A DNA stretch of 25,411 bases from a virus, in IMG/VR virus record IMGVR_UViG_3300008263_000033, positions 1 to 25,411 of that record, one strand, 5' to 3'. The notes beneath the pieces are model-generated. The model had not been told where the DNA came from. It saw nothing but the letters and a program-made list of their open reading frames with translations, and did no database searches. Below, one piece after another: positions 8,201 through 15,643 of the stretch (within the stretch, counting starts at the first letter, position 1; every line of letters begins with the position of its first letter). The position numbers and the translations under genes were made by a program.

Positions 8201-10013
8201 CAATGATTTCATTAATACAGCATTTAAATACTTAGGTTCAATGCCTGAAGATGCACTTGTACGTCATCCATTCTATGAAAACGTATATCAAAGTGCTATT
8301 CAACGTGGTGGCGAAGCACTAGTTGCTAAACAAAAACGTACAGGTATTGCACCAAGTAACATAGAAATAGCAGCAGTTGAAAAAGCAGCACACCGTGAAG
8401 CATTAAAAGAAACTAACCGTGTACTTTACACAGTTAAAAGATATTCTAACTTTGCTGCAACAGTTGCATTTGTTTCACCATTTATTCAAGCAGCAACAAA
8501 TACTTTCCGTGTATGGGGTAAATTAGCATTAGAAAACCCAACACCTTTTATTAGACCAACACAGTTATGGCAAGACCCATACAATAAAGAACTTATTGAA
8601 AATGACCCAGAAACTGGGGAACCATTAGTAACTTTTCAAATACCAGAATCTTGGAGAAAGTACGCTGGATTCTCTGAAGTAACTTCATTCAAGTTTCCTG
8701 TAACAAGATTAAACATTCCTTTCTCAGGTGAACCTTGGTACTCTGCAGGGTTCGGTCCAATCATTCAAATGCCTATATCTAATCTTGTAAGAGCAGTGCC
8801 TTACCTAGATGCTAAAGTTCAAAGAACAACAGGTATTGATTTACCAATTAAAAGAGTTCTTGTTGATAAATACATTTTACCTAATGGTCCTTCAAAAGAA
8901 TTTGGTTCTTGGGATTTGGCTTTACCATCAGGTGCTAAACGTGCAGTATCACTTGCAAGAGGTGTTGATGATAAATCATTCCTTTCATCATTGCAAAAGA
9001 TTACAGCAATTGAAAATCAAAAGTACAGATTAGGTTTAAGAACAACAGAACCTACACCTGAAGAATTAGTTGGCAGAAATGCTTGGCTATTTGCTTTACG
9101 TTTTGGTGTTAATATGACCTTTGGTGTTGTACCAGGATACGGTCAAGAGTTTGAATTCTACTTTAATGAATACAGAAAACTTCAAGACAAATTTGGTTTT
9201 GAACAAGCAGATGCTACATTCTATGAGAAGTATCCTGAATACTTTGAAATGGTTGTAACAAGTTTTCGTGAGAACACAACAGGTGCTGAAGCAAGTGTGG
9301 CAGCAACAGACCAGTCTGTTAGAAACCGTAATCTAATTTCTAAGATTGTTGGTGACCCTAACAAGAATCCTTTTGTTACTCAACTTATCACAAACAGTTG
9401 GGGTGTTGAATCACAGTTTGACCAATCAGCATACGCTTTCCAATTAAAAGAAGTTCCAGGTATGACAGGTGAAGTTGCATACCGTAATGAAATTCCTATT
9501 GAAACTGCTTTAGTTAACGCTAAAGTTAAAACTGGTTGGGCAACATATAATAGTTTTATGTCTTGGCTTGATTCTGAAGTTGAGAAGAACGGATTTGTTT
9601 CTGTTAACTCTCGTGGTGCAGGATGGCTTAAAGATGCAAAGAAACAATTCGTTGAAGACCAAAAAGATGTTAACCCTGATTGGTACAATACTTATAAAGA
9701 GGGCTTTAAGATTGATAAATATAAAGCCACTTTACGTAGCATAGACACAATATTAGAAGACGAAGAGTTTACTAATAGTGACTGGTTTAAGAATGAACCA
9801 GCATTTCAGTGGCTTGTTGAGTATATGGATTTCAGGGATTATATAAGTAATGAACTACAAAACAGTAAGTCATCTGATATTGAATCAGCAAGTAACGCAG
9901 CATTAAGAGAAACTGTAGACAATTTTGTTGCAGATGCTAAACGTAATTCTCCTAAGTTTGCACTTTGGTATGACAGATTTCTTGAACAAGATGGATTCGG
10001 AGTTTACAAATAA
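5259..10013 (+). CDS. Giant (1584-residue) putative internal virion / DNA-ejection protein
   Basis: The largest gene in the window. It starts at an ATGA overlap and ends sharing an A with the next ATG. Visible parts: a soluble N-terminal region, a segment at about 607-625 (LLRLGYPQRNVIEG), a charged coiled-coil-like stretch at about 690-757 rich in Lys, Glu, Leu and Asn, and a notable segment at about 1058-1090 (KRYSNFAATVAFVSPF) that is amphipathic and could insert into or lie on a membrane. I see no clear transmembrane helices, no peptidase or lysozyme active site, and no tape-measure-like periodicity. Its position between portal and scaffold, together with two further large genes, fits the internal or ejected proteins of short-tailed phages. 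The ejection role is inference from context; a minor capsid role is an alternative. Confidence 0.6.
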   Translation: MSLVSDWANWVDQNVVEKGKALVGETLEYIAPENTRRRAALEKMGEIQQKVGAGISTGLLLTDKDNPEFKDGFQLSDIAATYRGPAQKISPAQAAFGASDIAPLNIPRKLFGIAETLGANVPTGGRKDFDIYDENQRRKAFDEEIIGKWATGLGDFGVSWFADPFVVGAEAGILAKAKLVSPKAPLGDIEGIKKVTSTKGASAFIDYALESDAIGLYKHPVVKMSNNPELLAGVFGDINEANYGVKARPLAENAFRAMLGDEKALAFVEKEAASISDMIDKAKSPKLLKHDLQYVADLRYNGDVNEMLLKDKELGNKYENIIEDLKVRSAGLRNIMNRVVDASLESPFIGDRAIMPSRFSVVEKARAGISDAKAKAFLNETSRLKTGNLNRVDGLEWSTKTFKKSLQDHAVRVVSWSGLQKPSGWLEHKGIASSGSAEELIAFMDQVGPLKNNKGAFQKRALINKYMSAQTEADRIAVAIQIENSMVKAINKKYGLNRKLTPSEVNWAKKEGVPSPKTMGDVIKWKIDQRRANVLNHYRERGFAYNDGEWIITDPVLSSQIGDAMPMLNIKLYETFAKEDLSFLHNATYSVKDAMQRAYFAFDAVWRPAVLLRLGYPQRNVIEGTLRAALYNKNIMEVGMALAKGSKNLTNNLYHSIVSNRIEKYNIAQEMGINAPKATLSSWNSIVKWQKNELEIIRNRYKSLSNNLLKEQNKLRSKTIKASDKKTTQAKIERIKEDLDDVSASLNQQENLYAEMLIKVDTATKGRGGKYNKIRQGQENIVVDNLQFRGSKSGAIGSIGMKLSSSLQRQTKEIRNPLMQGSQYKSYGWSMVEPTDPNYWASMYVAARQLREAEVTRRMLLIDINRGPKYVRSELNKIKQWFTSNDRLAQKEFRNTKVEYPTLENKKSPYNVDNYIADRWNEIQSYFPDVSVRFDIASKPYEKIPSAYELEARMGQLGDQLSPVYGEIVGKPLDRNVKDVYNDFINTAFKYLGSMPEDALVRHPFYENVYQSAIQRGGEALVAKQKRTGIAPSNIEIAAVEKAAHREALKETNRVLYTVKRYSNFAATVAFVSPFIQAATNTFRVWGKLALENPTPFIRPTQLWQDPYNKELIENDPETGEPLVTFQIPESWRKYAGFSEVTSFKFPVTRLNIPFSGEPWYSAGFGPIIQMPISNLVRAVPYLDAKVQRTTGIDLPIKRVLVDKYILPNGPSKEFGSWDLALPSGAKRAVSLARGVDDKSFLSSLQKITAIENQKYRLGLRTTEPTPEELVGRNAWLFALRFGVNMTFGVVPGYGQEFEFYFNEYRKLQDKFGFEQADATFYEKYPEYFEMVVTSFRENTTGAEASVAATDQSVRNRNLISKIVGDPNKNPFVTQLITNSWGVESQFDQSAYAFQLKEVPGMTGEVAYRNEIPIETALVNAKVKTGWATYNSFMSWLDSEVEKNGFVSVNSRGAGWLKDAKKQFVEDQKDVNPDWYNTYKEGFKIDKYKATLRSIDTILEDEEFTNSDWFKNEPAFQWLVEYMDFRDYISNELQNSKSSDIESASNAALRETVDNFVADAKRNSPKFALWYDRFLEQDGFGVYK

Positions 10014-11122
10014 TGGTTCAACCCCCTGTTCAACCCCCATTGAGTGGTAATAATTGGGAAGAGTTATATGGTCAAGGTGGTTCACGCACTAACACTTCTG
10101 GTGGCTTAACTACTGCTGGCTCAGGTAATATTGTTATTGGTGGTAAATCTTATCCTGTTGGTCAAGCATATGATTTGTATTCTAAAAGCCAAGACCAAAA
10201 TACAAGAAGACAAATCTTACAATACATTCAAGCATTTAACCCAGGATATAATCCAAAAAATACTACTGCTGCTAACTCTGCTTGGAATAAAATACTTGAT
10301 GGTTATTCATTAGGTGAAAATAGAAAGAAACCTTTTGATACTTGGTTTACTGAAGAGGTAAATCTTAATCAAGATATGCTTGGTTTAGGTGACGGAACAA
10401 CCACATTACTCCAACCATCTGTTACAAGCAGAGAAGATGCTTACGATTATTTTAATAGTCTTATGCGTGACTATGTTGGTATGGATGCTGATGCTAAAGA
10501 CTTTAACCAATACTATAAAGCATTAAACAAACTTGAAAAGACTAAAGTTGCTAAACAAAAAACTGTTCGCACAGGTTCTACTACTACACAAATAGTTACA
10601 CCTGGTGTAACAAATGAAGACCGTGAAGAACTTGCTTTAGATTTTGTTTCTAAATATATTGACACTAAAGGTATTGAAAATGCTGGTGGTGCAATAGGTG
10701 CTAACCTTCGTGATATTCGTAGACTTGCTGCTGATTATAACGTTTCGTTATCTGATGCTGAGGTACGTCAATATGCTCTTAATGGTTTAAGAGATAAGAC
10801 TTCTATCGAAACTGTTAGAACTAAAATTCAAAACACTGCTAAAGCAATGTATCAAAACCTTTCACAGTTTATTGACCAAGGTTTAACTGTTAAAGATATT
10901 GCTTCACAATACATTAACAGAATGGCTAATGTTTTAGAAGTTAATCCTGAAACAATTAAACTTGATAACAGGTATGTTCAAAACGCTTTAACAACTCTTC
11001 CTAACTTTACTGACTTTAATAAAATGTTACGTAATAGTCCACAATGGGAATACACAAACAATGCTCGTGAAGAGGCTGCAGGTTATGCAAATAAAATTCT
11101 TCAAGATTTTGGGTTAAGATAA
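10013..11122 (+). CDS. Putative internal virion protein (369 residues)
   Basis: The ATG overlaps the previous stop by one base. The first 45 residues are Gly/Ser/Pro/Thr rich (MVQPPVQPPLSGNN), a flexible tail, followed by a mostly helical body. The C-terminal end has an aromatic and charged pattern (SPQWEYTNNAREEA near 341-355) and finishes in LQDFGLR. I recall similar endings in structural-module proteins of actinophages but cannot name a family. It sits between the giant protein and the LysM-like protein, so the three probably form one functional group in the virion. There are no catalytic residues I can point to. Confidence 0.55.
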   Translation: MVQPPVQPPLSGNNWEELYGQGGSRTNTSGGLTTAGSGNIVIGGKSYPVGQAYDLYSKSQDQNTRRQILQYIQAFNPGYNPKNTTAANSAWNKILDGYSLGENRKKPFDTWFTEEVNLNQDMLGLGDGTTTLLQPSVTSREDAYDYFNSLMRDYVGMDADAKDFNQYYKALNKLEKTKVAKQKTVRTGSTTTQIVTPGVTNEDREELALDFVSKYIDTKGIENAGGAIGANLRDIRRLAADYNVSLSDAEVRQYALNGLRDKTSIETVRTKIQNTAKAMYQNLSQFIDQGLTVKDIASQYINRMANVLEVNPETIKLDNRYVQNALTTLPNFTDFNKMLRNSPQWEYTNNAREEAAGYANKILQDFGLR

Positions 11123-12364
11123 ATGGCAAAGGTAGATAAAAATACTGGTAGGGTAACAGTTCAAAAGGGCGACACTGCTGCATCTATTGCTAAAGCAGTG
11201 GCTGCTGCAACTGGGCAAAAGGTTACTACTGCACAAATTAACCAAGCAATTTCTGCTAACAAAACTTTGGCTGCTAGACAAAAAGCAGGTTCAACTGTTT
11301 TGTTTAGTGGTACAACTTTTAAAGTTCCAGGTATTACTGCTGCTGGTCCAACTCCTTCAGGTAATGCACCTATTAGTAAAACAGTTATTAATACAGTTAC
11401 TAATGATGATGGTAGCGTAACTATTTCTTATAGTGACGGTACAAGTGAAACTAAAGGTGGCGGTAGAGCAACTTTACCTGACCCTGCTGATGCTATGCGT
11501 GAAGAAGGTCGCCGTAGTGCTTTTGCTATTCTTGAAAAAGAATTTAAAGACAACGGTTTAGATACTTTAATCCCTGAGATTAAAAGATTTATGACAGAAG
11601 GGTATGGTGCTGAAGAAGCATCACTTATGTTACCAGAAACCCAAGCATACAAAACACGTTTCGCTGGTAACGAAGGTCGTAAAGCATTAGGGTTACCTGT
11701 GTACACACCAGGTCAATACATTACTGCTGAACAAACTTACCGTGATTTGTTTAACCAATACAATCTTGGTGAACTTGCTAATCAGGAAACATACAACTCT
11801 TTAATTGGTGGGGCTGTTTCAATTGATGAGGCTAAGGCTCGTGTTGATAATGTGTTTGCTAGAATTGACAAAGCACCAGATGAATTAAAAACCCAGTTAA
11901 GTACTTACTTAAATGCTTATGGTGTTGGTGACCCAACTAAACAGCGTTCACAAATTGCCCTTGCTTTAATGAAGGGACCTCAAGGTATTAACGAATTAGA
12001 AACAAGTCTTCGTAAAGCAAATATTCGTACAGGTGCAGCATTAAGTAATATCAATGTTGCTGAGGAAAACATTAGTCAACTTGAGAAACAATTAAGCACA
12101 AGTGGTTTATCAACTGAACAGATTGGTAATCTTTCAAGAGAAGCCTACGCAAATATTGCAGAGGTTCAACCAACTGTAACAAAACTTTCAGAAATTTACG
12201 GTGACCAAACACCTGGTCTTGCTAAAGAACTTGAACAAGAAGCGTTCTTTGGTTTAGCATCACAACGCCGTAAGAAACTTCAAGAAAGAGAAAGAGCCAC
12301 ATTCGGTGGACAAGCAGGTGTTTCAACTGCTTCATTAGCGCAGCGAACAGCAGGCGCAATTTAG
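11123..12364 (+). CDS. Virion protein with LysM-like N-terminal domain
   Basis: 413 residues, starting directly after the previous stop. Residues about 9-70 resemble a LysM peptidoglycan-binding module: VTVQKGDTAASIAKAV, then TTAQINQAISANK, then a final strand with FKVPG. A short Thr/Gly linker with a beta-rich segment (NDDGSVTISYSDGTSE) follows, then a long helical body. The C-terminus is basic (SQRRKKLQERERATFGG) and ends in a Gly/Ala/Ser/Thr tail. Known LysM domains bind the glycan backbone of peptidoglycan, so cell-wall engagement during DNA entry is a reasonable inference. No hydrolase domain is fused. The LysM call rests on pattern only; the insert in the first helix is longer than usual. 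Confidence 0.6.
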   Translation: MAKVDKNTGRVTVQKGDTAASIAKAVAAATGQKVTTAQINQAISANKTLAARQKAGSTVLFSGTTFKVPGITAAGPTPSGNAPISKTVINTVTNDDGSVTISYSDGTSETKGGGRATLPDPADAMREEGRRSAFAILEKEFKDNGLDTLIPEIKRFMTEGYGAEEASLMLPETQAYKTRFAGNEGRKALGLPVYTPGQYITAEQTYRDLFNQYNLGELANQETYNSLIGGAVSIDEAKARVDNVFARIDKAPDELKTQLSTYLNAYGVGDPTKQRSQIALALMKGPQGINELETSLRKANIRTGAALSNINVAEENISQLEKQLSTSGLSTEQIGNLSREAYANIAEVQPTVTKLSEIYGDQTPGLAKELEQEAFFGLASQRRKKLQERERATFGGQAGVSTASLAQRTAGAI

Positions 12365-12483
12365 ACCCTCAGTAGGATAGACCAGCCCCTACGAGAGTAA
12401 CAAGACTGGTAGCAAGAGCCATAGTATTTTCCCCGATTTATTATGAGGCTTGCGACTAACACAAATAGAATGGGAGCGTTGCG
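12365..12483. other. Non-coding gap before the scaffold gene
   Basis: About 119 bases without a convincing gene, unusual in an operon where most genes overlap. It is more GC-rich than its surroundings and contains a Shine-Dalgarno-like GGGAG (12472-12476). A 14-codon open frame (12443-12487, MRLATNTNRMGALR) overlaps the scaffold ATG as ATGA and could be a leader peptide. The scaffold ATG lies in the loop of a 5-bp hairpin (GTTGC 12478-12482, GCAAC 12488-12492). No tRNA fold with the usual T-arm consensus is present. A role in setting scaffold or capsid expression is possible but unproven. Confidence 0.4.
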
Positions 12484-12960
12484 ATGAGCAACACATATCA
12501 AGAATGGGAAGATGACGATGATGATATTAATCAAAGTCAACAATCAGATAGCGATTTATTAAAGCAACTTCGTAAGGAGTTGAGAACTAAATCTAAAATG
12601 CTTTCCGAAATGGAAGGACAACTATCTTCGATTAAGACTGAACAACGTCAAAACGTTATCAAATCAGTTCTTGAAAGCAAGGGCGTAAGTCCAAAGATAG
12701 CAAAATTTATTCCTCAAGATATTGAGGCTAGTCCAGAAATCATCGATAACTGGATTGCAGAAAATGCTGATGTCTTTGGTTTAACAGTACAGACGCCCGA
12801 TGATGTGAAGCCAGATTTGGCTACACTCAGACAAATCGATTCTGTTACTGCTAATGCCCAGTCTCCTGCTGGCTTGGATGATTTATATTTGAGATTACAA
12901 AACGCAGAATCTGCTGAAGAAATCACAAGTATGATTTTCCAACAAGGCGGAGAGATTTAG
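12484..12960 (+). CDS. Probable capsid scaffolding protein
   Basis: 158 residues, placed directly upstream of the major capsid gene. The N-terminus is very acidic (EWEDDDDD at residues 7-14), then a charged heptad-like helix (about 20-60, LLKQLRKELRTKSKML), then a globular-looking part with VSPKIAKFIPQDI near 68-80, and a short helical C-terminus. An acidic N-terminus, central coiled coil and location before the capsid gene fit phage scaffolding proteins, which guide procapsid assembly and are then removed. The start at 12484 follows GGGAG with 7-nt spacing. No protease is visible nearby, so removal rather than cleavage may occur; that is inference. Confidence 0.75.
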   Translation: MSNTYQEWEDDDDDINQSQQSDSDLLKQLRKELRTKSKMLSEMEGQLSSIKTEQRQNVIKSVLESKGVSPKIAKFIPQDIEASPEIIDNWIAENADVFGLTVQTPDDVKPDLATLRQIDSVTANAQSPAGLDDLYLRLQNAESAEEITSMIFQQGGEI

Positions 12961-12993
12961 GCTAACTAACTACTATCTAAGGAAATAACCGAA

Positions 12994-14019
12994 ATGCCTA
13001 ATGCATATACCGCGCTCTCTGGTGGTTCTGCTGCAACTAACGGTGGTCTTGGTGGCGGTCAATATTCAAGTGCTGATAACGTAGGTACCTTTACACCATC
13101 CAATGGTGCAGGTCTCGTACAAAAAGCATACGACCGCTTAGTTGAGTTTGCTTTACGCTCTCAACCATTACTACGTTCAGTCGCAGACAAACGTCCAGCA
13201 CGCCAATCAATGCCAGGCTCATCTGTAGTATTCCAAATCTACAGTGACCTAAGCAAAGCAACAACTGCTTTGTCAGAACAAGTTGACCCAGATTCAGTAG
13301 CGATTGGTGCTCCAACTGCTGTAACCGTAGTTCTTAACGAATACGGTAACGCAGTGTTGACCACACGCAAACTGCAATTAATGTCACTTGCTGAAGTTGA
13401 CCCAGCGATTGCAAACATCGTTGCGTTCAATATGGCAGATTCCATTGACGAAATTGTTCAAACAGAACTTCGCGCTGGAACAAACGTAATCTACGCAAGC
13501 AATGCTTCAGGTACTCGCGCAACAGCAACAACAAACGTTACTGGCGCACACACCTTGAAAGCAGCCGATATCCGTCTCGCAGTTGCAAAACTACGTGCAG
13601 GTAAAGCAGTTGCTCGTAAAGGAAGCCTATACTGGTGTGCAATCCACCCAGAAGTTTCACACGACCTTCGTGCAGAAACAGGCTCAGCCTCTTGGAGATT
13701 GCCTCACGAATACCAATCAAATGCCGAAATTTGGGCAGGAGAAATTGGAACATTTGAAGGTGCATACTTCATCGAATCACCACGTATGTACAACGCCACC
13801 GATGGTGGTTCAAGTGCACGCGTGTTCCGTACAATTCTTGCTGGTCAACAAGCACTTGCTGAAGCAGTTGCTGAAGAACCACACGTAGTTATCGGAAACG
13901 TAACTGACAAATTGATGCGCTTGCGCCCAATTGGTTGGTACGGTGTACTTGGCTTCAAACGTTATCGTGAAGAAGCATTGTACAGAATTGAATCATCTTC
14001 AAGCATTAACGCTTCATAA
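12994..14019 (+). CDS. Major capsid protein, N4-gp56-like family
   Basis: 341 residues, starting after AAGGA (12979-12983). The first 30 residues are Gly/Ala/Ser rich. The body matches the pattern I know for the N4-gp56 family of HK97-fold capsid proteins: an SVVFQIYSDL strand near 70-80, a long helix around DPAIANIVAFNMADSI, and near 295-325 the C-terminal pattern EPHVVIG...KLMRLRPIGWYGVLGFKRYREEAL. It forms the icosahedral shell. Scaffold lies immediately upstream and a terminator-like hairpin immediately downstream, as expected for the most highly expressed gene. The codons here use more C-ending forms than the neighbouring genes, consistent with high expression. Confidence 0.9.
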   Translation: MPNAYTALSGGSAATNGGLGGGQYSSADNVGTFTPSNGAGLVQKAYDRLVEFALRSQPLLRSVADKRPARQSMPGSSVVFQIYSDLSKATTALSEQVDPDSVAIGAPTAVTVVLNEYGNAVLTTRKLQLMSLAEVDPAIANIVAFNMADSIDEIVQTELRAGTNVIYASNASGTRATATTNVTGAHTLKAADIRLAVAKLRAGKAVARKGSLYWCAIHPEVSHDLRAETGSASWRLPHEYQSNAEIWAGEIGTFEGAYFIESPRMYNATDGGSSARVFRTILAGQQALAEAVAEEPHVVIGNVTDKLMRLRPIGWYGVLGFKRYREEALYRIESSSSINAS

Positions 14020-14038
14020 GTTAGATTCAAATCAAATT

Positions 14039-14066
14039 TAAAGCCCCTGGGCAACTGGGGGCTTTA
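14039..14066. terminator. Terminator-like hairpin after the capsid gene
   Basis: Arms TAAAGCCCC (14039-14047) and GGGGCTTTA (14058-14066) form a perfect 9-bp stem with a 10-nt loop, 19 bases after the capsid stop. The stem reads into CTTTA CTTATTA, a short imperfect T-rich tail. The stem is flanked by A on one side and T on the other, so it could work in both directions. Partial termination here would raise capsid transcript over downstream genes. Confidence 0.75.
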
Positions 14067-14083
14067 CTTATTAGGAGAGCAAA

Positions 14084-14341
14084 TTGCCAACATTTTTTCC
14101 ACCAACAGTTGATGAAGGACCAGCAGGGTATGGTCTATTCTATCGTTACAAACATAAACGTGGAATTAGTGTATTAAAAATTAGTGGCACATATTATAAA
14201 ATAAGAGTTCCTTCTACCGACCAAGTTGATTCTGCTACAGAATATTATGCTGGAGGACACGAGCACAATGTTACCAATGCACAAAAGACAGCACTTATTA
14301 ACGCTGGCATCGGCATTACTGAAAGTAACTTTGAAGGATGA
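14084..14341 (+). CDS. Small protein downstream of capsid, unknown function
   Basis: 85 residues. The start is TTG (14084), supported by a good AGGAGA (14073-14078) at normal spacing and by no better ATG. The product starts MPTFFPPTVDEGPAGYGLF, has a beta-rich centre (SVLKISGTYYKI), and ends with a pattern (YYAGGHEHNVTNAQKTALINAG) like small beta-and-helix modules I recall from other phage structural clusters. Its TGA overlaps the next ATG as ATGA. It could be a capsid accessory or head-completion protein. No family name can be given. Confidence 0.7.
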   Translation: MPTFFPPTVDEGPAGYGLFYRYKHKRGISVLKISGTYYKIRVPSTDQVDSATEYYAGGHEHNVTNAQKTALINAGIGITESNFEG

Positions 14342-14613
14342 TAGAGAACGTTTTAATAGCAGGAGCAACAGCAAGCGCGATTGCCTCTGTATATTTTGTG
14401 ATTGCACCATCGGCAAAAAGGATTCGTTCTATGATGGAATGGTTGGAAAGATTTCGCCGAGATTGGGAAGGCGAGCCTGGTGGTCCAGGTAGAGACCGTG
14501 TTCCAGGTGTAATGGAAAGACTTAACAGACTAGATGGTGAGTTAAGTAATAATGGTGGTACATCTATTAAAGATGCCATTGATAGAATTGAAAAAGTTTT
14601 AGGGACAAAATGA
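14338..14613 (+). CDS. Membrane-anchored small protein, DUF2746-like
   Basis: 91 residues with one hydrophobic segment at about residues 3-24 (NVLIAGATASAIASVYFVI), then a basic/aromatic stretch (KRIRSMMEWLERFRRDW), a Gly/Pro loop (GEPGGPGRD) and a C-terminal helix (GVMERLNRLDGELSNNGG). I know this arrangement from DUF2746, a family found in actinobacteriophages, usually near lysis or structural genes; the assignment is by memory of pattern. It probably sits in the cytoplasmic membrane with its C-terminus in the cytoplasm. A holin role is conceivable, but no endolysin is next to it. Confidence 0.65.
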   Translation: MIENVLIAGATASAIASVYFVIAPSAKRIRSMMEWLERFRRDWEGEPGGPGRDRVPGVMERLNRLDGELSNNGGTSIKDAIDRIEKVLGTK

Positions 14614-14861
14614 GTTTACATAGAGAACGTACACATCCTGAATATGTTGAAGGATGTTTTGGTTGTAAGGCTTCAACAGTTGACTTGAATCCTGGTGAAG
14701 CATCCACTAGACTAACAATGTCTGCAAAGAAGTGGGACAATGAACTTGCGTTATATCGTCAGGCTAGGTCACAGGGTATTCAACCTGATAGCACCAAAAC
14801 TAAAGATATACGTAGGGCAATAGATATATCAAACAAAACAGGAGTAGCATACGGTGCGTAA
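14610..14861 (+). CDS. Small CxxC protein typical of actinophage structural clusters
   Basis: 83 residues, starting at an ATGA overlap with the previous gene. The N-terminus has a Cys pair (EGCFGCKAS, residues 15-23), and the rest is helical with a recognisable pattern: KKWDNELALYRQARSQGIQP, then residues I read as an RRAIDIS helix. I recall comparable small proteins in many actinobacteriophage genomes. The two Cys residues and His/Glu nearby could bind zinc, but only one CxxC is present, so a dimer or a disulfide is also possible. Function unknown. Confidence 0.7.
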   Translation: MSLHRERTHPEYVEGCFGCKASTVDLNPGEASTRLTMSAKKWDNELALYRQARSQGIQPDSTKTKDIRRAIDISNKTGVAYGA

Positions 14862-15018
14862 AAATCCAGGTAAGATTAAAAAAGTTATGAAGGAATACAA
14901 AAAGGGCGAACTCAATATGGGTAAGTCTAGTAAAAAAGTTAAGTCAAAGAAACAAGCAATTGCTATCGCTATGAGCGAAGCAGGTATGGCTAAGAAAAAG
15001 AAAAAGGGTAAAAAATAA
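14854..15018 (+). CDS. Lysine-rich miniprotein, DUF6496-like
   Basis: 54 residues. The GTG at 14854 overlaps the previous gene by 8 bases and has GGAG at 14841-14844. The product starts MRNPGKIKKVMKEYKKGEL, contains KSKKQAIAIAMSEAG (about residues 30-44), and ends in a lysine tail (AKKKKKGKK). The combination of a short basic helix, a Gly-rich turn, and the KQAIAIALSEA-type helix is what I recall for DUF6496, a family of unknown function seen in phages and bacteria. It starts a run of basic miniproteins. Confidence 0.7.
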   Translation: MRKNPGKIKKVMKEYKKGELNMGKSSKKVKSKKQAIAIAMSEAGMAKKKKKGKK

Positions 15019-15158
15019 TGTGCGCAACTTGTGGATGTAACTATCCTAACTTAGAACACGCTATGGCTAATGCTAAAGGCAATAACCCAATGGGTATGCC
15101 AATTGCACCAAAGCCATCAAGCATTGAAAAAGCAACACCTAAGCAACCTAAGAAGTAA
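15018..15158 (+). CDS. 46-residue Cys-rich miniprotein
   Basis: The ATG at 15018 shares the last A of the previous TAA. The product begins MCATCGCNYPNLEHAMANAKG and ends in a Pro/Lys-rich tail (TPKQPKK). Cysteines at positions 2, 5 and 7 with H14 could coordinate a metal (CxxCxC...H), which I infer only from spacing. The one-base overlap and 2-nt gap to the next gene support a real coding sequence. No family is recognised beyond a resemblance to short CxxCGC proteins in other phages. Confidence 0.6.
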   Translation: MCATCGCNYPNLEHAMANAKGNNPMGMPIAPKPSSIEKATPKQPKK

Positions 15159-15160
15159 CT

Positions 15161-15643
15161 ATGGCTATCAAAGTTAAACAATCAACTATCGATGAAATTA
15201 AAAAGATGGGTATGACTAAGGCTCTTGCTGCTGCAAAGACTCGCCGTACTCCAGAATACCAAGAAGCAATCAAACGTATGTATGGTGCTAAGAGATTAGC
15301 AAAGGCTACTGCTGGTGCTAAAACAACAAGAGGAAGTTCAATTCCTGTTGGTGGTGTTATGGGTTCTAAGAGGTCTAAAGTTATGTCTGGTCCTGTAACT
15401 TCAACAATGAAGAAAAAAGTTGTTAAACGTAACGCTGCTGGTAAAGTTGTTAATAGGCAAAGTTTTGCTGATTTAACTCCTGCACAAAAAAAGACTGTTA
15501 CAGCAAAAATGAAGGCTGACCGTAGTAAAACTTCACGTACTGCAGGTAAAGTTGTTGGTGTTCTTTCAGCACCGTTTGGTCCTGTTGGTGCTGCTGCTGC
15601 AATTTATGGTACAAGAGATTTCAGAAAAAGAAAGAAGAAATAA
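15161..15643 (+). CDS. Basic 160-residue protein of unknown function
   Basis: Very rich in Lys, Ala, Thr and Arg. The N-terminus is helical (MAIKVKQSTIDEIKKMG), the middle is low complexity and basic, and one short hydrophobic segment (VVGVLSAPFGPVGAAAAIYG, about residues 129-148) precedes a basic end (RDFRKRKKK). It resembles the 2338-2775 product in composition and layout (basic, with a small Gly/Ala-rich segment before a basic tail, and a shared LTPAQKK / MSPAQKK motif), so the two may be distant paralogues. It may bind DNA or associate with membrane; neither is shown. Confidence 0.7.
   Translation: MAIKVKQSTIDEIKKMGMTKALAAAKTRRTPEYQEAIKRMYGAKRLAKATAGAKTTRGSSIPVGGVMGSKRSKVMSGPVTSTMKKKVVKRNAAGKVVNRQSFADLTPAQKKTVTAKMKADRSKTSRTAGKVVGVLSAPFGPVGAAAAIYGTRDFRKRKKK

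Noticed and set aside
12365-12483. Possible tRNA or small structured RNA in the gap before the scaffold
   Set aside because: No T-arm consensus, no cloverleaf and no CCA end could be drawn; only short weak pairings are present.
12484-12960. Capsid maturation protease
   Set aside because: The product has no Ser/His catalytic pattern; its acidic N-terminus and coiled coil fit a scaffold instead.
14338-14613. Holin call for the single-span membrane protein
   Set aside because: No endolysin lies beside it and the DUF2746-like pattern explains it better; holin function cannot be supported from the sequence.
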